Of a stretch of DNA of 64,000 nucleotides, positions 15,445 through 23,171 are shown piece by piece; within the stretch, counting starts at the first letter, position 1; every line of letters begins with the position of its first letter. The stretch comes from Paralteromonas sediminis (GTDB lineage Bacteria; Pseudomonadota; Gammaproteobacteria; Enterobacterales; Alteromonadaceae), in contig NZ_RPOK01000001.1 in NCBI RefSeq assembly GCF_003820355.1, forward strand, positions 460,847 through 524,846, read 5' to 3'. A program made the position numbers and the translations under genes. The notes under the pieces were generated by a model. The model made no database searches. It was not told the DNA's origin and saw only the letters and a program-made list of their open reading frames with translations.

Positions 15445-17709
15445 TTATGCAGCGTTTCTTTCGTCTTTCTCTGCATTTATCTGCTTCGTAGGGTCGGTTT
15501 CCTCTGGGCTCAGCAAGTCCATATCAAAGGTAAACTCGTCTACACGAACCGCCAACTTACGTTTTTCGTTGTAATCGTTCAACTTGGCAGCTTCATCGGC
15601 AGTGACAAGGCCCTTCTCCTGCAATTTATTGATTGCATTTTCGAAAGACACAAATGGCACTACAGGTTCTTTGCGCAGCGCTTTCTGTACTTTACTCAGT
15701 AGAGGTAGCACAGCGTGTTTCGCTTTAAAGGCCTGTTCGTTAATGTCATTGCCATCGCCAGGTACCACTTTAACAAGGTGTGTTAGTTGGTCTTTCACAC
15801 TGTTGTCTTGCATGGCAGCCAAAGATAGCTTGCGGACTAAGTCGTCACTGATGCCCGTAACACTGTTTGTATAAGTGTTGGTCAGTAAGCGCATTAATCC
15901 ACGTGCTGGCGCATTGGGGAAATTGCTTACGAAATTAACGATAGCCTGTTCAGCTTGCTGCAACGACCATTGCATGGCGTATTCAAAATACGGTAACGCA
16001 AGTTTACGGTCTTCTATACGCTGCTCGTAGAAGCGAATAGCTGCCATGGCACCGTACAAGTAGCTCATCACGTCACCTAAACGCGCTGACAAAAGCTCTG
16101 CTTTTTTCAAATCTCCCGCTAGCACAGCCAACGACAAATCAGCGAGTGGAGCCAGTTTTGCTGCCAGAGCATTAACACGTTTTTCATACGGCTTCACTTC
16201 AGGCAAGGTTGTAGAGGCCTTGCGAATAGGCGTCAGGTAGCTGTTGAATAAACTGCGGAAGGCGTTTTTCACACTAAAGCTGACTGTTTTGCGCAATACG
16301 GCGTTAAATTGTGCATCAGCACTGCTGTCATCACTGTGAATGAGGTCAACCATCTCTTTTAGATACGGATGGCAACGCATGGTACCCTGACCGAATATCA
16401 TCAGGTTACGCGTTAAGATGTTCGCGCCTTCTACGGTAATCGCAATTGGCATGGCCTGATAGCCACTGGCAAGGGTGTTTTGCGGACCACGTTGGATAGC
16501 TTTACCCGCTTGTAAATCCATCGCTGAGTTAAGCACATCACGGCCAAGTTCGGTCATGTGATATTTGGCAATTGCAGTAATTACAGAGGGCTTCAAGCCC
16601 ATGCCCAAGCCTTCTGTTGTTAATACACGCATGGCTTCAAGCAGGAAGTTCTTACCCGCAATGTCCGCCAGCTTTTCCTGAATACCTTCAAAGCGACCGA
16701 TTGGCAAACCAAATTGTTCGCGAATAAAGGCATATTCAGCTGCGCCTTTGAACGACGTTTGTGCGGTAGCTACACCCATTGCTGGTAGTGAAATACCACG
16801 ACCTGCACCCAGGCAGCTAACAAGCATTTGCCATCCGCGACCAATGTTTTTCTGACCACCAATAATAAAATCTAACGGGATGAATACATCTTTACCACGT
16901 GTTGTGCCGTTGTAAAAACGCACGCCCATAGGATCGTGTCTGTTACCCAACTCTACACCTGGGTGGGTTTTTGGTAACAGGGCACAAGTAATACCAAGTT
17001 CTACTTTGTCACCCAATAAGCCGTCGGGATCAAACACTTTAAATGCAAGACCAAGTACGGTCGCGATAGGTGCAAGTGTAATATAACGCTTGTCCCAGCT
17101 CACGCTTAGGCCAAGTACTTCTTCACCATTGTAGGTACCTTTTGTGACAATTGCCGCATCAGGAATTGCACCGGCATCCGAACCTGCCTCAGGGCTGGTA
17201 AGGGCAAAGCAAGGAATATCGCGACCATCTGCAAGACGCGGTAACCAATAGTTTTGTTGATCAGCAGTACCATAGTGCATAAGTAACTCACCGGGCCCAA
17301 GGGAGTTAGGCACCATTACTGTTACTGCCACGGCACCACTTTTCGACGCCAGCATAGACACTATGGTTGAATTTGCATAAGGGCTAAATTCAAGACCACC
17401 AAATTTCTTGGGAATGATCATTGAGAAGAAACGGTTTTTGCCGAGGAAATCTAAGATGTCCTGAGGAATATGTTCACTGTTGCCCAGTTTGAAATCATCA
17501 ATCATTTCAAGCAACGTCTGAACAGGGCCATCTATAAAGGCTTGTTCGTCAGCACTTAACTTCGCCGTTGGAACAGCGCGAAGTGCTTGCATGTCAGGTT
17601 TTCCCTGATAGATAGAGGATTCGATCCATACGTCACCTGCATCAAGCGCTTCCTGTTCAGTAACAGAAATCGGGGGTAGGACTTTTTTTAGGTTTGTACG
17701 TAAGCTCAT
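15445..17709 (-). CDS. fadE: Acyl-CoA dehydrogenase, FadE type
   Basis: 754 residues from ATG 17,709. Catalyses the first, FAD-dependent step of fatty-acid beta-oxidation. FadE-type signatures: KFGGLEFSPYANSTIVSMLASKSG, CFALTSPEAGSDAGAIPD (the FAD/substrate motif), RISLPAMGV-like turn, and EGANILTRNLMIFGQG; the long C-terminal extension beyond the ordinary 400-residue acyl-CoA dehydrogenase core is typical of FadE (814 aa in E. coli). An ATG 16 codons earlier is open, but it lies upstream of the predicted transcription start (TTGAAC-16-TATCAT at 17,776-17,749) and of an FadR-like site, so the shorter form is preferred. Confidence 0.93.
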   Translation of the reverse strand: MSLRTNLKKVLPPISVTEQEALDAGDVWIESSIYQGKPDMQALRAVPTAKLSADEQAFIDGPVQTLLEMIDDFKLGNSEHIPQDILDFLGKNRFFSMIIPKKFGGLEFSPYANSTIVSMLASKSGAVAVTVMVPNSLGPGELLMHYGTADQQNYWLPRLADGRDIPCFALTSPEAGSDAGAIPDAAIVTKGTYNGEEVLGLSVSWDKRYITLAPIATVLGLAFKVFDPDGLLGDKVELGITCALLPKTHPGVELGNRHDPMGVRFYNGTTRGKDVFIPLDFIIGGQKNIGRGWQMLVSCLGAGRGISLPAMGVATAQTSFKGAAEYAFIREQFGLPIGRFEGIQEKLADIAGKNFLLEAMRVLTTEGLGMGLKPSVITAIAKYHMTELGRDVLNSAMDLQAGKAIQRGPQNTLASGYQAMPIAITVEGANILTRNLMIFGQGTMRCHPYLKEMVDLIHSDDSSADAQFNAVLRKTVSFSVKNAFRSLFNSYLTPIRKASTTLPEVKPYEKRVNALAAKLAPLADLSLAVLAGDLKKAELLSARLGDVMSYLYGAMAAIRFYEQRIEDRKLALPYFEYAMQWSLQQAEQAIVNFVSNFPNAPARGLMRLLTNTYTNSVTGISDDLVRKLSLAAMQDNSVKDQLTHLVKVVPGDGNDINEQAFKAKHAVLPLLSKVQKALRKEPVVPFVSFENAINKLQEKGLVTADEAAKLNDYNEKRKLAVRVDEFTFDMDLLSPEETDPTKQINAEKDERNAA

Positions 17710-17719
17710 AATACTTGTC

Positions 17720-17736
17720 CGCTCATCTGACCAGTT
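17720..17736 (-). promoter_or_regulatory. FadR-like operator in the fadE leader
   Basis: The minus strand reads AACTGGTCAGATGAGCG against the FadR consensus AACTGGTCNGACCAGTT: the first 11 positions match and the second half-site is degraded (13 of 17 overall). It lies between the predicted transcription start and the fadE ATG. FadR control of fadE is established in Gammaproteobacteria; here it is inferred. Confidence 0.5.
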
Positions 17737-17748
17737 AGGGTGAAATGT

Positions 17749-17776
17749 ATGATACATCTTTTTAACGGAAGTTCAA
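17749..17776 (-). promoter_or_regulatory. Candidate fadE promoter
   Basis: On the minus strand TTGAAC (17,776-17,771), 16 bases, TATCAT (17,754-17,749). Transcription would begin near 17,742, just before the FadR-like site. Confidence 0.45.
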
Positions 17777-17868
17777 CATACCTATGGTATTGTTTAAAAA
17801 ACGTACAGATAGAGGTGTATACCTAGGCTGCCAGCGAACAGTTAACAATATGATATTTAATGTATTTG

Positions 17869-17897
17869 TTGTTAGCTGATAGGGACACGCCTATACT
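17869..17897 (+). promoter_or_regulatory. Candidate promoter of the RND envelope operon
   Basis: TTGTTA (17,869-17,874), a 17-base spacer and TATACT (17,892-17,897). The predicted start near 17,904 lies downstream of the in-frame GTG at 17,900, which therefore cannot be the start codon. Confidence 0.55.
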
Positions 17898-17944
17898 AGG
17901 TGAGACTTTTCATTTTCCATTATTTAGATGGCAGGGATAGCAGC

Positions 17945-20227
17945 ATGCTACAACACCGCCCCTTACTGGTATTAGCTGGCTGGACGTTTTTTGCACTACT
18001 GCTCGGCATTGGCATGAGTATGTTGACTTTTCGCGGTGACTATCGCGTGTATTTTGAAGATGACAATCCGCAATTACTTGCTTTTCAAAATGTGCAGGAA
18101 GTCTTTAGTAAAAGCGAGAACGTGTCGTTTTTAGTGGTCCCCGACAGTGGAAACGTATTCAATGCAGACACCTTTAGTTTGTTGATTGCGTTAACCGAGG
18201 GCGCCTGGCAAACGCCAATGTCTAGCCGCGCTGAGTCTCTGGTCAACTTTCAGCATACTTACGCGTTTGATGACGATTTAATCGTGGAGGATCTTATTGA
18301 ACCTTCACGTATGAGCCAGACCGATATTGAGCGGGTAAAGCAAGTCGCAATGAGCCTGCCAGAGATAAATAATCGACTTGTGGCCAGTCAGGGTGATGCC
18401 GCCGTGGTTGAAGTGACCGTCAATTTACCGGAAGGGGACCATACTCTGGCAGTGGCTGAAATAGCTGCCTACGCGCGTGAATTAAAAGCTGAAATGGAAG
18501 CGGCACATCCTGGTCACACTATCTATTTGTCAGGGGTGGTTATGATGAATCACGCCTTTGCCGAAGAGGCACAAAAAGACGCGTCTACGCTTGTGCCCCT
18601 TATGTTTGCCATTATCGCTATAGCTATTGTATTGATGACGCGCTCTGCGGTGGCATCACTGGCAACTATGATTGTGGTCGCGTTGTCAGTTGTAATTACC
18701 ATGGGGGCAGCGGGGTATGCTGGGCTATTTTTAAGTACTGCCACGGTAAATGTCCCCACGCTTGTGACCACATTGGCAGTGGCTGATTGTATGCATCTAG
18801 TAGTGAGCATACGCCAGGGGATGAAACAGGGTATGTCATTGGATGAGGCTATTCAGTTTAGTCTGAACATCAATACTAAGCCTGTTCTTATTACCAGTAT
18901 TACTACAGCAGTGGGGTTTTTAACGTTGAACTTCTCCGAAGTTCCCATACTCGCCGACCTGGGTAATTTAACCGCTTTAGGTGTCATGCTTGCTTGTGCA
19001 TTGTCACTTACCTTAGTACCAGCCTTCTTTCGTTTATGTAAAGTGAATTTGGCTGGTCAGACAGAGCAGGGAAATGACTTTTTTGCCAAACTAGGGCAAT
19101 GGGTCATTGTCCACTACAAAATGATTTTACCCGTCAGTGTGCTGGTGTTGCTGATTTCTGCCTACTTTGTGAATAAAAACGAGCTCAACGACATTGTGGT
19201 GAAGTATTTCGACCAAAGTAGCGAGCTGCGGCAGGCTGTTGATGCGCAGGAGAGACTGATTGGCGGCATGACCAACATCGATTTTGTGATAGATACACAA
19301 TCTGTGTCGGGCATTAACTCGCCGGATGTGCTGCAGGATTTAGAGGCATTTACGCATTGGCTTCGCACCCAGCCTGAGGTAATCCATGTGTTTAGCATGG
19401 CAGATACCTATAAGCGGCTTAATAAAAATATGAATAACGATGATGATAGCTTTTACATCTTGCCGCAGACTCAGGAAGAAGCTGCCCAGTTTTTATTGCT
19501 GTATGAAATGTCACTCACCTATGGGCTGGACATTAACAATCAAATTGATATTGATAAAGCAGCAACGCGTGTTGTGGCAACCCTGCAAAACTTAGGCAGT
19601 AAAGAATTTACTGAGTTTGAGCAACGGGCCAAGCGGTGGTTTGAGTCCTTAGATACTCAGGCAACCTTGTCTGCTGCAAGCCCTCCACTGATGTTTGCGC
19701 ACATTGGTGAAGTCAATATGCGAAGCATGGTAAATGGTGCACTGGTTGCACTGGTGTTGATCTCAGCTATGCTGGTATTTGCACTCAAGTCTTGGCGACT
19801 AGGCGTTATTAGCCTATTGCCCAACCTTATTCCCGCGGGGATTGGTTTTGGTATTTGGGGCGTTATTTCGGGAGAAATTAACCTGGCGTTGTCTGTTGTG
19901 CTAAGTATGACCTTAGGCATTATTGTTGATGACACGGTTCACTTTTTGTCGAAATACAATGTAGCGAGGGCGCAAAATAAATCTGTAGAAGCGTGTGTTC
20001 GTTATGCGTTTAGTACGGTAGGCATGGCCTTATTCACCACGACAGTCGTCTTGGCATCAGGCTTTGGTGTGCTGACCTTCTCATCGTTTGCGTTGAATGC
20101 TGATATGGGGCTGCTGACGGTGATTATTATTGTTGCAGCGTTAATTGTTGATTTACTTTTTTTACCCGCCTTCTTATTGTGGTTAGATAAAGCAAACAAC
20201 CAAAAGGAAAAGTCATATGCAAATTAG
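17945..20227 (+). CDS. MMPL/RND-family transporter
   Basis: 760 residues from ATG 17,945, which has AGGGA seven bases upstream. Two homologous halves, each a transmembrane helix, a large periplasmic loop and a five-helix bundle: helices at about 10-27, 210-340 and again 395-415, 605-745. The second bundle has LGIIVDDTVHFLSKYN, the sterol-sensing-like segment of MMPL proteins. No adaptor (membrane fusion) gene follows; instead a LolA-like protein and an outer-membrane protein do, as in clusters thought to move lipids between membranes. It overlaps the next gene by 11 bases, so they are cotranslated. Substrate unknown. Confidence 0.88.
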   Translation: MLQHRPLLVLAGWTFFALLLGIGMSMLTFRGDYRVYFEDDNPQLLAFQNVQEVFSKSENVSFLVVPDSGNVFNADTFSLLIALTEGAWQTPMSSRAESLVNFQHTYAFDDDLIVEDLIEPSRMSQTDIERVKQVAMSLPEINNRLVASQGDAAVVEVTVNLPEGDHTLAVAEIAAYARELKAEMEAAHPGHTIYLSGVVMMNHAFAEEAQKDASTLVPLMFAIIAIAIVLMTRSAVASLATMIVVALSVVITMGAAGYAGLFLSTATVNVPTLVTTLAVADCMHLVVSIRQGMKQGMSLDEAIQFSLNINTKPVLITSITTAVGFLTLNFSEVPILADLGNLTALGVMLACALSLTLVPAFFRLCKVNLAGQTEQGNDFFAKLGQWVIVHYKMILPVSVLVLLISAYFVNKNELNDIVVKYFDQSSELRQAVDAQERLIGGMTNIDFVIDTQSVSGINSPDVLQDLEAFTHWLRTQPEVIHVFSMADTYKRLNKNMNNDDDSFYILPQTQEEAAQFLLLYEMSLTYGLDINNQIDIDKAATRVVATLQNLGSKEFTEFEQRAKRWFESLDTQATLSAASPPLMFAHIGEVNMRSMVNGALVALVLISAMLVFALKSWRLGVISLLPNLIPAGIGFGIWGVISGEINLALSVVLSMTLGIIVDDTVHFLSKYNVARAQNKSVEACVRYAFSTVGMALFTTTVVLASGFGVLTFSSFALNADMGLLTVIIIVAALIVDLLFLPAFLLWLDKANNQKEKSYAN

Positions 20228-21014
20228 AACAGTGTCGTTAATGTTAGTTTGCGTGAGTTTGCTGTGTGCAGGAAGTTATGCGCATGCCGATGAGGCCTCT
20301 AAACTAAAGGGCCTTGAGATAGCAACAGAAAGAAAATCCAGAGACATGGGCTGGGGCGATTCCAGCGCAGAGGCAACGATGATTTTGCGCAATGCCAGTG
20401 GCCAGGAGGCGTCCAGAGAACTTAGGATGCAATCATTTGAGATGCTTGAAGACGGTGACAAGGCACTCACGATTTTCGATTCTCCCAAAGATGTGGCTGG
20501 CACTGCGTTTTTAAGTTTTTCTCATGCTAGGGAGCCGGATGAGCAGTGGATTTATCTGCCCGCAATTAAACGGGTAAAGCGCATTGCGACTAAAAACAAG
20601 TCTGGGCCTTTTGTCGGAAGTGAGTTTGCCTTTGAAGACATGACGTCCTTTGAGGTTGAAAAGTACGATTATGACTTAATACGGGAAGACACCTTTGACG
20701 GTGAAGCCGTGTGGGTTATTGAACAAACCCCAAAAGACGACTTTTCAGGCTATTCAAAAACGCTGGTATGGGTCGATAAATCTGAATACAGAGCTCGTCA
20801 AATTGAGTATTTTGATAGAAAGGGGGCACCCTTAAAGATACTCGTGCTGGAAGATTTTCGCTTGTATAAAGACAAGTACTGGCGACCTCACAGCTCTGAA
20901 ATGATCAATTTGCAAACGGGAAAGAGTACCCGGCTTATAACAAACAAACTTGAATTTGATACAGGTGTAAAGGAATCCGATTTTGACAAAAGCAAGCTTA
21001 GACGTGCGCGCTAA
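20217..21014 (+). CDS. Outer membrane lipoprotein-sorting (LolA-like) periplasmic protein
   Basis: 265 residues. Signal peptide MQIRTVSLMLVCVSLLCAGSYAHA, cleaved before DEASK. The mature protein is a LolA/LolB-like half-barrel: RxMGWGDSSAEATMILRNASGQEASREL, IFDSPKDVAGTAFLSFS, DEQWIYLPAIKRVKRIATKNKSGPFVGSEFAFEDM, which is the PF17131-type signature. These proteins accompany MMPL transporters and are thought to ferry a lipid across the periplasm. AAAGGAA-type binding site precedes it inside the transporter's last codons. Overlaps the following gene by 32 bases. Cargo not known. Confidence 0.85.
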   Translation: MQIRTVSLMLVCVSLLCAGSYAHADEASKLKGLEIATERKSRDMGWGDSSAEATMILRNASGQEASRELRMQSFEMLEDGDKALTIFDSPKDVAGTAFLSFSHAREPDEQWIYLPAIKRVKRIATKNKSGPFVGSEFAFEDMTSFEVEKYDYDLIREDTFDGEAVWVIEQTPKDDFSGYSKTLVWVDKSEYRARQIEYFDRKGAPLKILVLEDFRLYKDKYWRPHSSEMINLQTGKSTRLITNKLEFDTGVKESDFDKSKLRRAR

Positions 21015-22257
21015 TATAGCCCTTGCTATGGGGGCTATCGCTGGCGCATTTTCTTTATCAGCCTCGGCTGACGTGACTTTTTCTGGCGAATTTGGTGTGC
21101 AGCAACGCTACTATTTACAAGACGCTTTGTATCCTACGCAGCCAAGGGCGCAGGGCTCGCTGTTTCTGCAGCCTTCCTTATATACTGAATGGAACGAGGG
21201 CTATGACAGTCTGGTATTTACGCCATTCGTTCGTCTTGACCAGGAAGACAGTGAGCGCTCTCATGCTGATATTCGCGAGTTGCTGTGGCTCCATGCTGCT
21301 GACAACTGGGAACTGCGCGTCGGCATTGGTAAGGTGTTTTGGGGGCAAACCGAATCACTGCATCTGGTTGACATCATTAATCAGACTGATGCTGTGGAGT
21401 CGGTCGATGGAGAGGATAAACTGGGTCAACCCATGGTGAGTTACACCTGGTTGCACGAATATGGCAGTTTGAGTGCCTATGTTCTGCCTTACTTCAGAGA
21501 ACGGACCTTTTCTGGCTTAGAAGGAAGACTACGGCCGCCGGTACCGGTTAACACCGACAAACCCCTGTTTGAATCTGACGATGAGGAGAGCAACGTTGAC
21601 TTTGCACTTCGCTGGCAGCAGTCGATCAACAGTTGGGAAGTGGGGGTATCTTTCTTTCATGGGACCAATCGAGAGCCAGAGTTGATAGGGACGTTGAACG
21701 AAATGGGTGAGCAGGAGTTGCTTCCATTTTATCGTCAAATTAACCAGGTTGGCATCGATGTATTAAACGTATCGGGCGACTGGCTTTGGAAGTTTGAAGC
21801 AATTTACAGGGCGGCTGAAACAGACAACGCCATCAGTCCTGCCATGGGTGTACCCTTAACTCCAGAATCAGAGGCGATAGACTACTTTGCTGCTGTGGGT
21901 GGGTTCGAATATACCCTGGTTGGTTTTATGGAAACGACCTATGACCTGGGTATATTGATGGAATATCAATATGACGAAAGGGATAACAATTTCTTTGCCC
22001 CTGCTCAGAATGATCTTATGCTAGGAGTAAGGTGGGCTTTAAATGATCAGGATTCTACTGAGGTGCTAGTCGCACTCATACAGGATCTTGACGACACGAA
22101 TTCGAGAGGAGGCTTTATTGAAGCCTCCAGCCGTATGACGCAAAATTGGCGTTGGACACTTGAGGGCTATTTCTTCGCGGCTGAAGATCCTTTGAAGCCC
22201 CTGTATTTTGTGCGTCAGGATGATCACATCCAGTTTGGCGTAGAGTATTTTTTCTAG
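20983..22257 (+). CDS. Outer-membrane porin-like protein (DUF1302-like)
   Basis: 424 residues. Predicted start TTG at 20,983 with AAAGGA eight bases upstream; GTG at 21,004 would also give a signal peptide. The leader ends AFSLSASA before DVTFSGEFGVQQR. The body shows alternating hydrophobic beta strands ending in the typical C-terminal aromatic (HIQFGVEYFF). WLHAADNWELRVGIGKVFWGQTESLHLVDIINQTDAVESVDGEDKLGQPM is the pattern of DUF1302-type barrels, which often partner MMPL transporters. Probably the outer-membrane end of the envelope route encoded here; inference from context. Confidence 0.75.
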   Translation: MTKASLDVRANIALAMGAIAGAFSLSASADVTFSGEFGVQQRYYLQDALYPTQPRAQGSLFLQPSLYTEWNEGYDSLVFTPFVRLDQEDSERSHADIRELLWLHAADNWELRVGIGKVFWGQTESLHLVDIINQTDAVESVDGEDKLGQPMVSYTWLHEYGSLSAYVLPYFRERTFSGLEGRLRPPVPVNTDKPLFESDDEESNVDFALRWQQSINSWEVGVSFFHGTNREPELIGTLNEMGEQELLPFYRQINQVGIDVLNVSGDWLWKFEAIYRAAETDNAISPAMGVPLTPESEAIDYFAAVGGFEYTLVGFMETTYDLGILMEYQYDERDNNFFAPAQNDLMLGVRWALNDQDSTEVLVALIQDLDDTNSRGGFIEASSRMTQNWRWTLEGYFFAAEDPLKPLYFVRQDDHIQFGVEYFF

Positions 22258-22267
22258 GAGCTGAAGT

Positions 22268-22849
22268 ATGACAAAGGCTATAAAGCTAGCTGCACTGGCG
22301 TTAACGATGAGCTGCGCTATGTCAGTGTCCGCCACAGAGCGTATGTATGGCGTTGTGGGGTTAGGGTATGCCGACAGTGAAATCGCTAATAGCAGTACAA
22401 GTGATTTAAGTTATCGCCTGGCATTGGGGCACCAGTTTGACCGTCAGTGGTACGTCGAGCTGGGTTATCAAAAACTGGTGGATGACAGCGGAGACGGCCC
22501 GGGAACCGGGTTAACCGCAGACGCACTGTCTATATCTGCGCTGGGCAAAGCGGCCAATCGTTCCGGTGAACTTTTTTACCGGATGGGGCTAGCAAATGTT
22601 GATCTTAAAGGTCAGGCATTGGTAAATAACGATGATCAGTGCGAGGTTGGCGGCGTTATTGGACAGACAGCCGATATGGTTGATGTCTGTGGATTTGATG
22701 AAGGCGTCTTCGCGGGTGTCGTCGGCCTGGGTTTTGATTATCATCTAGGTTTAAATACCATGCTGCGACTCGAAGGCGAATACATGTTTGGTGAGGACGA
22801 TTTTAGTACGGGTGCGGTTTATGTAGGCATCCGCTATAACTTTAATTAG
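22268..22849 (+). CDS. Small outer-membrane beta-barrel protein
   Basis: 193 residues. Signal peptide MTKAIKLAALALTMSCAMSVSA, then RMYGVVGLGYADSEIAN and alternating strands ending YVGIRYNFN, the layout of an eight-strand OmpA/OmpX-type barrel (PF13505-like). Two Cys (CEVGG, VDVCGFDE) in an extracellular loop may form a disulfide. GGAG seven bases before the ATG. It closes the four-gene operon, ten bases after the porin-like gene. Confidence 0.8.
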   Translation: MTKAIKLAALALTMSCAMSVSATERMYGVVGLGYADSEIANSSTSDLSYRLALGHQFDRQWYVELGYQKLVDDSGDGPGTGLTADALSISALGKAANRSGELFYRMGLANVDLKGQALVNNDDQCEVGGVIGQTADMVDVCGFDEGVFAGVVGLGFDYHLGLNTMLRLEGEYMFGEDDFSTGAVYVGIRYNFN

Positions 22850-22910
22850 TCGATGTAATCGTTCTGCAGAGTGGCGTCGTATGTAATGTAAAAAACAAAG
22901 GGCTCTTCTT

Positions 22911-23171
22911 GTGCAGAACGAATTAGATACAAAGCAGTTACTTCGTGTATTTGAAAAAGTGCGTGTTCACGGCACTCGTGAAGGTGAACAGTTTCATTTA
23001 GAAGGTCTGATTGGCTATTCGGATTTTGACGGATATACCATTTATCTTGAAGACGCCAAGGTAAAAATGAGCTTTGGCTTTCACAATACCTACCACTTCG
23101 ATTACGAGGCCGCCAAGGACCTCGAAGCGTTTGAGAAGAAGCTTAGTTATATCGATAAGCACTACGACTGA
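22911..23171 (+). CDS. DUF3081-like protein
   Basis: 86 residues, GTG start. QLLRVFEKVRVHGTREGEQFHLEGLIGYSDFDGYTIYLEDAKVKMSFGFHNTYHFDY matches the small DUF3081 family of Vibrio and Alteromonadales; no function is known. Its last 29 bases overlap, tail to tail, the end of the surface protein gene on the other strand. Confidence 0.7.
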   Translation: MQNELDTKQLLRVFEKVRVHGTREGEQFHLEGLIGYSDFDGYTIYLEDAKVKMSFGFHNTYHFDYEAAKDLEAFEKKLSYIDKHYD

